Assembly (NCBI GenBank): GCA_902168185.1
Contig: CABHOV010000009.1
Coordinates: forward strand, 1 to 41,791
Direction of reading: 5' to 3'
Source: an uncultured Bacteroides sp.
Lineage (GTDB): Bacteria > Bacteroidota > Bacteroidia > Cytophagales > Cyclobacteriaceae
DNA length: 41,791 nt
Below the pieces are notes generated by a model. That model was not told where the DNA came from. It made no database searches and saw only the letters and a list, made by a program, of their open reading frames with translations. Both the position numbers and the translations under genes were made by a program. Of the stretch, positions 1-8,716 are shown piece after piece. Positions within the stretch are counted from its first letter, which is position 1. Every line of letters starts with the position of its first letter.

Positions 1-1
1 G

Positions 2-85
2 GCTGGGTACAAAGCGAAAAGATTGGATGAAGGCTTCCCGGATTGGAAGGTTGAAAAATTGCCGATAGAAGTTTCGATGAACTAG
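2..85 (+). CDS. C-terminal tail of a rhodanese-domain protein, probably an ArsR-rhodanese regulator (partial)
   Basis: The window opens inside a reading frame whose last 27 residues can be read before a TAG stop. They include the stretch GYKAKRLDEGFPDWK, which matches the end of rhodanese domains, in particular those fused behind ArsR/SmtB winged-helix regulators, where a similar 'RLEDGFPEWK' ending is typical. The N-terminal part, the DNA-binding domain if there is one, and the catalytic Cys loop lie outside the window, so the fusion is inferred from family resemblance and from the sulfur-handling gene just downstream. A hairpin terminator follows. Confidence 0.55.
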   Translation, partial: AGYKAKRLDEGFPDWKVEKLPIEVSMN

Positions 86-111
86 AGTGGCAAGTTGGTT
101 TTGAATAATGT

Positions 112-134
112 ACGCCTCAATTGGGCGTTTTTTT
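112..134 (+). terminator. Rho-independent terminator after the rhodanese tail
   Basis: An ACGCC-CAA / TTG-GGCGT inverted repeat with one bulged T is followed directly by seven T residues. The loop is tight, so the inner A-T pairs probably open. It separates the partial gene from the next transcription unit, which starts about 110 bases later. Confidence 0.7.
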
Positions 135-246
135 AGCTCCAAAATCTATTCAATAATTTTATTGAATAGAAAGAGTTATAGATGACATTCTCTCTCAAGT
201 AGCCACCAGAGTTTAATGAGTTAACATCATATTTTAAAGTATAACA

Positions 247-1347
247 ATGGAAGATATTATCACGGTAAGAGAACTACAAGAAAAATTTGATAAACAAGAG
301 AACGTTTTCATTCTTGATGTCAGACCGGAAGATCAACGTAAGGAGTGGCAGATCGCTAATAGCGTGCATGTTGATGCTTACAAGCTATTAAATGACGGAG
401 ACGATACGGCGCTAGATATTGTTGATCTTCCTCACGATTGTATGATCGTAACAGTATGTGCGGCCGGGCGAACAAGCCTACTTGCGTCCAAGTTACTTCA
501 ACGCAAAGGCGTACAAGCATACTCTTTAGACGGAGGTATGAAAGCGTGGAACTACGCTTGGAATATAGCTCGCCTTACGGTCGAGGGCGTCAAAGTCATT
601 CAGGTAAGGAGGGCAGCAAAGGGAGTCCTTTCTTATGTTGTCGGCTCCAAGAATGAAGCAATTGTAATCGATGCCGCACTTGATCCAAACGTCTATCAAG
701 CAATTGCAGAAGATAATGGATGGAAAATTAAGTTCGTGACAGATACACATGTTCATGCTGACTATGTTTCCCGCACCCGTGATTTAGGCAGAGCGGCTGG
801 AGCTAAACATTTAATGATCGATAAAGCAAAGCTGGAATTCAACTACGTTGGCGTAGCTAATGGTGAGGTAATAAAATTTGGAGATGTGGAATTGGAAGTT
901 GTTCACACGCCGGGTCACACTTGGGAGAGCACTACATTTAAACTTGGCGACAGTGTAATATTTACCGGTGATACAGTTTTTACAGATGGTATTGGCAGAC
1001 CAGATTTGAAAGCGGGCGCCGCAGAAGGAATTGAAAAAGCTAAGGTGCTCTACAAATCATTGAAACACCTTCTCTCATTGAACGGTGATATGCTCGTGCT
1101 GCCTGCTCACACTTCTAATAGTATTGCTTTCGATGGTAAACTAATCGGAGAGCCAATCAAGACAGTTAAGTCGCGGATAAGCTTAATTGAATTGAGCGAG
1201 CCTGAGTTCGTTGATTATACCGCTTCAAGGCTGCCACCAACTCCACCAAACTACCTAACGATTGCCGCCATAAACAGAGCCGGAACGTACGATGGTCAGG
1301 TGCTTGCAGATCTTGAGGCCGGGGGAAATCATTGCGCGATTGCTTAG
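247..1347 (+). CDS. Rhodanese / metallo-beta-lactamase fusion, persulfide dioxygenase-like
   Basis: The 366-residue protein has an N-terminal rhodanese domain (about 1-105) with the active-site loop C71-AAGR, and a metallo-beta-lactamase fold domain (about 115-350). The MBL part carries THVHADY (H168, H170, D172), PGHTWES (H224) and TGDTVFTDGIGRPDL (D242). In ETHE1-type persulfide dioxygenases iron is held by two His and one Asp equivalent to H168, H224 and D242, all present. The usual last His of HxHxDH is Tyr here, a position not needed in that ligand set. The likely role is cytoplasmic oxidation of glutathione or similar persulfides, with the rhodanese half moving the sulfane sulfur, as in CstB-like fusions (which have a different domain order). 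It leads a probable three-gene operon. The ATG at 247 has no clear ribosome site, as usual in Bacteroidota. Confidence 0.85.
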   Translation: MEDIITVRELQEKFDKQENVFILDVRPEDQRKEWQIANSVHVDAYKLLNDGDDTALDIVDLPHDCMIVTVCAAGRTSLLASKLLQRKGVQAYSLDGGMKAWNYAWNIARLTVEGVKVIQVRRAAKGVLSYVVGSKNEAIVIDAALDPNVYQAIAEDNGWKIKFVTDTHVHADYVSRTRDLGRAAGAKHLMIDKAKLEFNYVGVANGEVIKFGDVELEVVHTPGHTWESTTFKLGDSVIFTGDTVFTDGIGRPDLKAGAAEGIEKAKVLYKSLKHLLSLNGDMLVLPAHTSNSIAFDGKLIGEPIKTVKSRISLIELSEPEFVDYTASRLPPTPPNYLTIAAINRAGTYDGQVLADLEAGGNHCAIA

Positions 1348-1357
1348 TTAGACACTA

Positions 1358-2102
1358 ATGGAAAAGAAATACCATAGCGAAGAATCAATATTTCTTCCTG
1401 AGAACTTGCTTCGAGAGGCAAGACGTCAAAAGAACTTGAAGAACTGTGCTGTTCCACAGGTTTGCATACTTGACCCAGACGGTGATATCGTCCGCTACCT
1501 TAAACGTAATGGGGCACAACTTAACACCTGTTGGGCTTGCTACCATAGCGAACTTTATACAGCAACGTATAAAGATCTACACTTTGGAATCATTGGCTGT
1601 GCGGTGGGAGCTTCGTTCGCAGTTCTGCTTGCAGAGCAATTGTTCGTTTCAGGCTGCGGGAAAGCTGAATGAATTGGTTACAAAAGATTATGTGCTCATA
1701 CAGGACTCATTGCGTGATGAAGGAACCAGCTACCATTATTTGCCTGCTGAGGATGATGCTTCTCTAAACCCAGATCTTTCTGAGAGGTTGCGACCGCTTT
1801 TTGGTAATGAAAAACTTTCCGTCCAATCGGGGAGGAGCTGGACTACAGATGCTCCCTACAGAGAGACCAACTCTGCAATCCAGGATGCAAAGATCAAACG
1901 TGCTGACTGTGTGGAAATGGAGGCCTCAGCGTTGTACGCTTTTAGTAAAGCCAAGAAGAAGCGCGTTGTGTGCTTTGCCCATCTTACTAATGCAATGGCA
2001 CAGCAAAACGGGGACTTTGAGAAGGGTTCTGAGAATGGTAGTCTAACATCACTCGAATTGATTTTCCAAACCGCAAAACTTCTAATGCCAAATGAAAACT
2101 GA
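1358..2102 (+). pseudogene. Nucleoside phosphorylase (PNP/UDP family), frameshifted
   Basis: Two overlapping frames together make one phosphorylase-like protein. The first frame (ATG 1358) gives the N-terminal part through GIIGCAVGASFAVLLAEQLF and VSGCG, then stops at 1672. The second continues from about 1655 with AAGKLNELVTKDYVLIQDS, then RADCVEMEASALYAFS (the Glu/Met nucleoside-binding region of PNP/UDP phosphorylases), and ends at 2102. The conserved segment expected between the SGC and AGKLN motifs (usually like LLISITS) is missing. This fits a deletion of about 20 bases rather than a single-base slip. The gene starts 10 bases after the dioxygenase stop and overlaps the transporter start by 11 bases, so it is inside the operon. 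It is probably non-functional; a sequencing error is less likely because residues are missing. Confidence 0.75.
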
Positions 2103-3345
2103 AACAATAAAGCTCGGCCTGAAAGAGAATTGGAAACAGTTCACGCTATTGGTTATTGTTAATGCATTTGTTGGCGGTATGGTAGGGTTGGAGCGAACGA
2201 TCATTCCTCAACTAGCAGAAGGAGAGTTTGGTCTTGCTGCTAAGACTGCTATCCTTTCTTTTATTGCTGTGTTTGGAGCCACGAAAGCTATAACAAATTA
2301 CTACACCGGTTCATTGGCGAATCGCTTTGGTAGAAGGAACTTGCTGGTTGCAGGTTGGGTCCTTGCTCTGCCCGTCCCACTGCTGCTCATTTATGCTCCC
2401 AATTGGAATTGGATAATTGCTGCAAATATTTTTTTGGGAGTTAGTCAAGGGTTGACTTGGTCGAGCACTGTGGTAATGAAGATTGACTTGGTGGGCGAAA
2501 AGGACAGAGGTTTCGCAATGGGGTTGAATGAGTCTGCTGGTTATATGGCACTTGCCGCGATAGCATTCGTGACCGGGTGGATTGCGAGTAATTACGGGTT
2601 ACGACCATATCCGTTTTATCTGGGCATTGGATTGAGCGTTGTAGGGCTTGTAATTAGCTGGCTTGTAATCAAAGACACTAAACATCATGTGAAACTGGAA
2701 TCTCAGTCAAGCACAGTTCCGTTGCTGAAGAACATATTTTGGGAAGCAACCTGGATGCATAAAGATCTTGGATCAATAACGCAGGCCGGATTGGTCAATA
2801 ATCTTAATGACGGAATGGTCTGGGGGCTTTTCCCTTTACTACTTGCATCAAAGGGATTCACTCTTCACGAGACGGGAATTGTTGTCGCCGCATATCCCGC
2901 AGTATGGAGTCTGGGACAACTGTACACAGGAAAGCTCGCAGATAAACATTGTAAGAAGATCTTATTGTTTTTAGGGATGTTCATGCAGGGGCTGGCCTTA
3001 CTTGGAATGATTTGGGCGAATTCGTTCGCATGGTTTATTGCGCTTTCTTCAATACTTGGACTCGGTACTGCTATTGTTTACCCGACATTCCTCGCAGCAA
3101 TTTCCGACTACACGCATCCCAGCCAACGTCCTCAAAGTATTGGTATTTTCCGCCTATGGAGAGATCTGGGCTATGCTTTTGGTGCTGTTTTGACCGGTCT
3201 CATCGCTGACCAATTTGGTTTGACCGCTCCACTTATGGCAATCGGTCTTTTAACGGTGCTCTCTGCGTTAGTTGTGCGATATCGCATGACTTGCAAACCG
3301 AAAATTATGACAGTAACCAACTTCAATTTATCAACCTCACATTAA
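2092..3345 (+). CDS. MFS transporter, 12 predicted membrane segments
   Basis: The 417-residue protein has the layout of a major facilitator: two halves of about six hydrophobic segments joined by a hydrophilic loop near residues 190-225. A typical loop 2-3 motif reads GSLANRFGRRNLL (about 74-86), and the second half has a matching GKLADKHCKK. The sulfur-type neighbourhood suggests export or import of a small anion or sulfur compound, but the substrate cannot be read from the sequence. The ATG lies inside the end of the broken phosphorylase frame (11-base overlap), which suggests translational coupling, so the upstream frameshift may lower its translation. The predicted C-terminus is short and cytoplasmic. 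Confidence 0.85.
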   Translation: MKTETIKLGLKENWKQFTLLVIVNAFVGGMVGLERTIIPQLAEGEFGLAAKTAILSFIAVFGATKAITNYYTGSLANRFGRRNLLVAGWVLALPVPLLLIYAPNWNWIIAANIFLGVSQGLTWSSTVVMKIDLVGEKDRGFAMGLNESAGYMALAAIAFVTGWIASNYGLRPYPFYLGIGLSVVGLVISWLVIKDTKHHVKLESQSSTVPLLKNIFWEATWMHKDLGSITQAGLVNNLNDGMVWGLFPLLLASKGFTLHETGIVVAAYPAVWSLGQLYTGKLADKHCKKILLFLGMFMQGLALLGMIWANSFAWFIALSSILGLGTAIVYPTFLAAISDYTHPSQRPQSIGIFRLWRDLGYAFGAVLTGLIADQFGLTAPLMAIGLLTVLSALVVRYRMTCKPKIMTVTNFNLSTSH

Positions 3346-3790
3346 ACAAAATCTAATTCCTTTAAACGCATTAGCAGCGAGAAGAATTACAATGCGCTTC
3401 TTGTCTTCAAAACAAGACAAATCGATTGCGATATCTGTATACCTTATGTTCTTTGATTTTTTTACCGTGTTGATTTGAATCAACAAATAACACCCCTAAT
3501 TGCCTACAGACCACCTTTTATTATACCCCTCAATGCGTAAGCCAGAAACGCTGAAAGCTTCATCACTTTTTGGGTTGATCAGCTTTACACCCCGAGTCTA
3601 GCTTTCCTTCTGTCCCTTTGCTGCAAAAAACTGCTAAGCCCAGAATTTTTTCTGTCGGCTGTGGAGTTCGTGTTGTAAGCCGAACATAGCCTTATCAAGA
3701 TATATACCCACAAAATAACGTGTAACAATATGAACGTAGAGTAGGGATTATGAAATGTGTGTTTATTTTCGTGACTGCCTACGCTCAATG
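3346..3790. other. Intergenic region, no gene recognised
   Basis: This 445-base stretch lies between the MFS transporter and the stop of a receiver gene on the other strand (convergent). It is AT-rich. TTAA-like tetramers near 3340-3364 are not evenly spaced. I see no RNA gene and no convincing hairpin terminator. Confidence 0.5.
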
Positions 3791-4231
3791 TCAGTGCGGA
3801 TGTCGATTTAAAGCCAGCCAGTACATCCCCAAGCTCGAGATCGCTTTTGTGAATTTGTCAAACTCTATTGGTTTTACTATGTAACTGTTGGCTCCTAGAG
3901 TATAGGCATGCTCAATATCAGGATCTTGACTTGAGGAAGTTAACACTACCACTGGAATCTTTTCGGTTAGAGAATTTTCCTTGATTTTCCGCAGCACTTC
4001 CATGCCATTCACCTTTGGTAATTTCAAATCTAACAAGATAACCTTCGGGACAATTTCCGTTTTGCGACCCTCAAAGGCACCTACTCCGAAAATAAAATCC
4101 AACGCTTCAGCACCGTCTTTTAGATGGATAAGTTTATTGGCTAGGTGACTTTTTGTTAGGGCTCTAATCGTTAATTCAGCATCATCAAAATTATCTTCAA
4201 CCAACAATATTTCTATTTCGTGATGACTCAT
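3791..4231 (-). CDS. Single-domain response regulator, Rcp1/CheY-like
   Basis: The 146-residue protein is one receiver domain. The acidic pair is VEDN (E12, D13), the phosphoacceptor is D68 in LLDLKLP, the switch residue is T98 in VLTSS and the conserved Lys is K120 in IVKP. The long insert around residues 45-62 is characteristic of the Rcp1-type receivers that pair with bacteriophytochrome or hybrid kinases. I chose the ATG at 4231 because a longer frame (to 4291) adds a non-conserved hydrophobic extension before MSHHEIEILLVEDN. No output domain and no kinase gene lie beside it. A frameshifted receiver gene starts 160 bases away, divergently. Confidence 0.9.
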   Translation of the reverse strand: MSHHEIEILLVEDNFDDAELTIRALTKSHLANKLIHLKDGAEALDFIFGVGAFEGRKTEIVPKVILLDLKLPKVNGMEVLRKIKENSLTEKIPVVVLTSSSQDPDIEHAYTLGANSYIVKPIEFDKFTKAISSLGMYWLALNRHPH

Positions 4232-4393
4232 AAGAATATGTTTACGTGAATATATTCTAGCGTAGGTAAAAAATGATACCGTCAAAATCACAGTACTATA
4301 GAATAGCGATGATAGTGTGTTGTAACCTATTTGCAGAAACTTTAATTCACCGTATTTTGTAGCGATAGAAATATATCTAAATCGAATGATCGA

Positions 4394-4773
4394 ATGACTA
4401 AGACCGTTTTCATAGTAGATGATGATCCTGATGACTTGGAAATCCTGGCAGAGTTAATCCATGAGCTTGACTCCGAAATAGTTTGTAGAAGCTATCAGAA
4501 CCCTGAAGATGCATTAAGGGAATAACGAATGGAGTTCTGCCGTACTATATCTTTCTGGACATTAATTTGCCAAGGGCAACAGGTGATAAGTACCTTACTG
4601 AATTTAGAACCCTTGGGGAGCTAGCAAATACGGTCATCATCATGCAGTCTACCACTATAGATCCAAGAATTATCCAAAAATTAAAAAGTAGTGGAGCGAA
4701 TTTTGTTTTGGAAAAACCTCCAACTCTCTCGGTGTACAGACAGTTTTTAAAGGAAATACTGTGCGAATATTGA
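4394..4773 (+). pseudogene. Response regulator receiver with a single-base frameshift
   Basis: ATG 4394 opens a receiver with the acidic cluster IVDDDPDD and runs to PEDALRE, where it meets TAA near 4524. Restoring one A in that run (GAA-ATA-ACG-AAT) joins it to a second frame that reads ITNGVLPYYIFLDINLPRA, containing the phosphoacceptor Asp, then IIMQSTT (switch Ser/Thr) and FVLEKPP (conserved Lys), ending at 4773. All key receiver residues survive, so the lesion looks recent: a one-base deletion, or a sequence error. It is divergent from the intact Rcp-like receiver. If the frame is really broken, the first product is only about 43 residues. Confidence 0.75.
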
Positions 4774-5159
4774 AACAATATTTAAACTATTAATTTCGGC
4801 GCCTAAAGATTCTCGGTAGCAGATAAGTATGGAGAGTATCAAACACCTGCTGCTACCAGATAAGACCTGGTAGGCTCGACTGCCGTGGTCTAATGTTGTC
4901 TTTTATAGTTTTTAGTAAAAAATCATCAGATAAAAAAGACTTAAGGATATAGTTCATAGGATGCCAATATTTCACCTCTCTGTTAAGCTCTGCCTGCTTT
5001 CGCTATATATAATCCCGTTTAAGCATAAGTCTTCTATGTATAAATACGGAAATGCTTGTCCGTATTAGCTACGATTTCTGGAATATGCTGGCAGTTTAAT
5101 TTTGAGAAAAATTGATAGTATAACCAGGCTTGAGTCTATTTATAGTAATATTAAATCTC
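4774..5159. other. Intergenic region with an 8-bp inverted repeat
   Basis: No reading frame is convincing here. GGTAGCAG at 4815-4822 pairs with CTGCTACC at 4850-4857 across a 27-base loop, but no T-run follows, so I do not call a terminator. Confidence 0.4.
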
Positions 5160-5591
5160 ATGAAAATTTACCAGTTGATAATCGTAGTAGTTTCCGTTAT
5201 AGGATGCACAAATAAAGACTGCAGTCAGGAGTCGTTTGTTGTTTCAACTACTGCTCCGGTCGAATACAGTCTGATTGGAAAAAAAGGAGAAATAACATAT
5301 CCCAAATTTAAAGCCGAGGTTTTTTATCTAACCGATAGCACGCTTGAGTGGAAAACGACCGATAACAATGGTGTTGTTAATAAAGGCAAAGAAAAAATGG
5401 TCTATAGGAAAATCGCTGATACCCTATATTTCCTCAGCTGGATTGAAAACGATGGACTTACAATAAGCCAGGTAATTGATACCAAGAATGGTTCTGTCAA
5501 TGCCTTTGGAAGTTTTAACGATGAGAAAAGTACAAGGGGAAATAGGAGTGGAATGGCGATAGATGGCACTTTTAAATTTGTAGATAAGTAG
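5160..5591 (+). CDS. Small lipoprotein of unknown function
   Basis: From the ATG at 5160 the 143-residue product begins MKIYQLIIVVVSVIGCTNK, a short signal peptide with a lipobox (VIGC), so the mature protein should start at Cys15 and be anchored in the inner or outer membrane. The rest is hydrophilic and beta-rich, with several Thr/Asp-rich turns, and resembles many small secreted Bacteroidota proteins without a named domain. A start 10 codons upstream (5130) would bury the signal peptide and is less likely. The gene stands alone with long non-coding flanks. Confidence 0.65.
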   Translation: MKIYQLIIVVVSVIGCTNKDCSQESFVVSTTAPVEYSLIGKKGEITYPKFKAEVFYLTDSTLEWKTTDNNGVVNKGKEKMVYRKIADTLYFLSWIENDGLTISQVIDTKNGSVNAFGSFNDEKSTRGNRSGMAIDGTFKFVDK

Positions 5592-6063
5592 GTTAATCGC
5601 AAAGGCGTTTACCTTATCGCTTTGTATACCTGTTCTGTCTTGTTATTAATTTAAGCGACAGGTAATCGGTTTTGATCAAACTCGTGTTGATAAAAAGCAA
5701 CAATCTAATTAAAGTATCGTAGAATATGTAGCCATCGGTCCTACATGTCTATATACTATATGAATGACTTCAATGGATACTTCCGTTGCGCTCAGTTCAC
5801 TTGATTGATTAGCTAAACACGTCTCTGCATCGGGACACTGCTGCGGCGATAACATTTGGAAATCTATAATCAAGTCAGAGTAAAAGAGGTTTCATTCACA
5901 TCGAAGGGGTTTTTATACTCATCACTTTTTAGATTTTTCAGACAGCGCTAAATTTTTTGAATTATTGAACTGATTCTTATAGCGTTAACTCTTTGTCTAA
6001 AAAACAACTGAAATAAATAATGATTTTCTTCGATACTTGTTTCTGTAAACTTGTTTCATAATC
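5592..6063. other. Intergenic region, nothing recognised
   Basis: This 472-base AT-rich stretch lies between the lipoprotein and the next orphan gene. I find no coding frame of useful length and no strong hairpin. Confidence 0.4.
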
Positions 6064-6390
6064 ATGCCTCAAACCGATTCCGTGTCACTTTCCGTAGAAA
6101 AAATAATCGATCTCATTCGTATTGTTCGGAATGATCTGATAAAGGATTTCTTAAACGATGATTTTTTAACTTCCTACTATGAAAATAAATATGATAAGAC
6201 CTTGTCAAGCGTTAAACGTGAATTTTTAAAGCGTGATTTAAAGGAACTGCAAATGTCTTCTGTAGATCTTGTGCATTATGCCCGGCTCATTAATCACGTT
6301 AAGGAGACAGGGACATTTTCATTACTAGCGAAGAACTCAGATTTTTTTTACTGGGAACTTGAGTGCATCCTGGAAAAGTATATGGTATAG
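6064..6390 (+). CDS. Hypothetical protein, all-helical
   Basis: The 108-residue product is rich in Leu, Lys, Asp and Glu with alternating heptad-like hydrophobic residues (for example EKIIDLIRIVRNDLIKDFL). It is predicted to be mostly alpha-helical and soluble. No Cys pairs, signal peptide or known motif is visible. The base composition and a clean ATG at 6064 favour a real gene. It is convergent with the secreted dimethylformamidase-like gene that ends at 6622. No function can be offered. Confidence 0.5.
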   Translation: MPQTDSVSLSVEKIIDLIRIVRNDLIKDFLNDDFLTSYYENKYDKTLSSVKREFLKRDLKELQMSSVDLVHYARLINHVKETGTFSLLAKNSDFFYWELECILEKYMV

Positions 6391-6621
6391 TTTACTTCCA
6401 CCGGCATAGTGTGTTCACAGCGACAAGCCACCTTAAATATGGTTGTCAATAGCTTAAATACAGCCAATGGTTTCAATTTTAAATGATCATGAATACCGGT
6501 ATAAATTAGAGATAACGCCAACGGTAGAAGTATCTGTATCTCCACAAATGCATACCTGATGTATACCGCGAGAGCCACGATATACTCGCTTCAATGACTA
6601 AGGCATATAGGTCTATGATTT

Positions 6622-7941
6622 TTAAAAATTTTCCGCAGGCACTATATACTTTTGAGCTTCAGTTGAGAACACGTTAGTCCTGTTAACTAGTTTGGTGATC
6701 ATCGTATGTGTTATCGTTTGTATGTGCGGGTTGTTGCCGATTCCACGATCTGAGCACCAGTCGGTGGAAGCAGTATTAATTATTACTCCTGAGGATTTAG
6801 AGGGTTTGCACACAATCCAGGTGGCAACACCCTCTACGCCGGCACGCGATACCAAGTCGTATGCAATTAATTCTGCCTGCACGAAACCTAGTAATTGATA
6901 ATCTAGTAGAGGAACACCATCAGCAATGCCCACTATAGGAGCACCGTCTAACTCATCACTTGCAAAGAATAGGATGTCATTTTTGGACAGGTTGGTATTT
7001 TCAAGTAGTGGACATGATCTTAGAATTTTATAACCATTCCATCCTCTATCTTCTTTGCGACCATATCCTGCACGCGTAAATTCAACTCCCAGCGAAGGAA
7101 GTATGGGATAATTCAAAGAAGGTTCATTCCAATTTATAGTTTTCAACTTGCTGTTTTTAATAGGATCAAGCTCAGCCTTGCGATAGCAGATCAGTTGATC
7201 TTTATTTTCACTATAGCGCACCTGCCACCACATCGTATTGCCGGAAAGCACAAGAGCATTTCTCCCATCTTTAATATAACGATCATAATTCCTTCTGGCA
7301 GCAAGTGTCCAGTATTCGCTATGACCGGCAATGATTAACACCTTGGATTTCCGAATTGCATTATAGTCATCCATGTCTACATCGGTGATATAGCCTACAT
7401 CCTGAAAGTCCTGCTTCAACATCCATCGAAGAAAAGCCTCGGAATGTTTTGGCAGCCACTGCGGACGCAAAAATGAGACTATCACAGAGGCTGTATTATC
7501 ACTTGAATTAAATCCATACAGACTTTTTCCGCCACTACTGTTATATGCATTTTCGGTATTGGAGGAGTATAACACAATTATTTTTGGGTTGTTACATTTG
7601 ATAACAAAAGGAACCTTGTTCTCCCATAGGTATATACCACTCTGCAGTGAAGGTACTGCAACTCGCTTCGTAAGCTTATACCCGAATCCGTTTTGATAGG
7701 GTATTTCCTGAGACCTCTGCTGCGGGAAAACATGCATCGTATATTGAGCTACTACCTTTCCTTCAAGATTGAAAAGCCTCACAGGCTGTGCGTCCTTGTT
7801 CCAGGGGGCGTTTAGGTAAAGTTCAATAGAATCACCTGCAAAAGCAGACATACGGTTTGTATATCCATCGATGATAGTATTGTCAATGGCGACAGAAGAA
7901 GAATGTAAAAAAATGGTGCTGATCAGCGTGATATGTATCAT
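6622..7941 (-). CDS. Secreted N,N-dimethylformamidase large-subunit-like protein
   Basis: The 439-residue protein begins with a short hydrophobic leader (about 1-18), suggesting export. Motifs of the C-terminal domain of the dimethylformamidase beta subunit family follow: SSNTENAYNSSGGKSLY (about 126-142), the hallmark GHSEYWT (206-212), SGNTMWW (233-239) and a late region with DWCSD. That domain has a class I glutamine-amidotransferase-like fold. In true DMFase iron is bound by Tyr and Glu residues, and HSEYW contains candidate Glu and Tyr. Many family members are uncharacterised secreted proteins, so the substrate is unknown. It is the last gene of a leftward series behind the alpha/beta hydrolase, with a 40-base gap. 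Confidence 0.7.
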   Translation of the reverse strand: MIHITLISTIFLHSSSVAIDNTIIDGYTNRMSAFAGDSIELYLNAPWNKDAQPVRLFNLEGKVVAQYTMHVFPQQRSQEIPYQNGFGYKLTKRVAVPSLQSGIYLWENKVPFVIKCNNPKIIVLYSSNTENAYNSSGGKSLYGFNSSDNTASVIVSFLRPQWLPKHSEAFLRWMLKQDFQDVGYITDVDMDDYNAIRKSKVLIIAGHSEYWTLAARRNYDRYIKDGRNALVLSGNTMWWQVRYSENKDQLICYRKAELDPIKNSKLKTINWNEPSLNYPILPSLGVEFTRAGYGRKEDRGWNGYKILRSCPLLENTNLSKNDILFFASDELDGAPIVGIADGVPLLDYQLLGFVQAELIAYDLVSRAGVEGVATWIVCKPSKSSGVIINTASTDWCSDRGIGNNPHIQTITHTMITKLVNRTNVFSTEAQKYIVPAENF

Positions 7942-7981
7942 GAAAATGTATAATTCGTTTTAATTGTCGTCTGTCTTGACA

Positions 7982-8653
7982 CTATAGGTTGTGCGAAGTC
8001 GCTAATAGAAATTTTCGGATATGTGTAATGAGATGCGCAGGGTGTCTCAAAGGCGAATTCATATAGGCGTCAAATACAATTTCATTTGTCTGTAATGAAG
8101 ACATCGAATATTGACTAAGGATTAACGTTGCAGGGATGCGCGAAGGACAGAACCTGAAGAACATGTCTTTGAGTAGGTGCTCCTGTTCCTGTGATGGATT
8201 GTCTGTATATTCATGCGGAAAGAGATCTGAGGGGATATAGCAGGAGGCTTCTATTTCCTCTTTACTTCCTGGCCTTTCATCTACGATGCTTTTCATGGAG
8301 TCAAAGGAAAGATCGAAAGGTCTGGTTAAAACCAATTTACGGATTGTGTCCGGAAATTCTTTTGTGTAGTTCAGTGCGAGTTGTGCACCACATCCACTTC
8401 CCAATAGAATAGATTTATACAGCGTATGCTCGTGAATAAAATAATACAAGTAGTCTACTATGTCAATGAGCCTTGACTCCGATATAGGCTCAATGTGAAA
8501 TGGAAGACGGGGAATTATTATTCGATTCGTGGTCGACAAGTCTTTCACCAGTGTTGTCCAGGGAAGAAAATTATATATAGCGCCGTGAAGAATAATGATC
8601 GGGTCACCTTCTCCTGCGTCCATAAGTGGTTCTGTAGATAAACGTATATTCAC
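7982..8653 (-). CDS. Alpha/beta-hydrolase-fold protein lacking the catalytic serine
   Basis: The 223-residue protein has the fold signature: an oxyanion HG (23-24) after strand PIIIL, and a nucleophile-elbow region LLGSGCGAQLAL (83-94) followed by FPDTIRKLVLTRP. Aligned to the usual G-x-S-x-G elbow, the nucleophile position is Gly87 (GSGCG), with Cys88 next to it. The region where the acid residue is expected (LILSQYSMSS) has no clear Asp. It may be a non-catalytic member or use another residue. The frame starts with GTG at 8653; ATG at 8623 is possible but would cut into the first strand. It lies 63 bases behind the coiled-coil gene, probably in the same transcript. Confidence 0.65.
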   Translation of the reverse strand: MNIRLSTEPLMDAGEGDPIIILHGAIYNFLPWTTLVKDLSTTNRIIIPRLPFHIEPISESRLIDIVDYLYYFIHEHTLYKSILLGSGCGAQLALNYTKEFPDTIRKLVLTRPFDLSFDSMKSIVDERPGSKEEIEASCYIPSDLFPHEYTDNPSQEQEHLLKDMFFRFCPSRIPATLILSQYSMSSLQTNEIVFDAYMNSPLRHPAHLITHIRKFLLATSHNL

Positions 8654-8716
8654 GCTGCAACTGTGATTATCTTGAAGTGACTCTATAGTAGGATATGGAA
8701 AAAATGAATTACAATC

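Noticed and set aside
3340-3370. A TTAA array after the MFS gene
   Set aside because: The spacing of TTAA-like tetramers is 11 and 9 with one mismatched copy, so it does not meet the strict 11-base rule.
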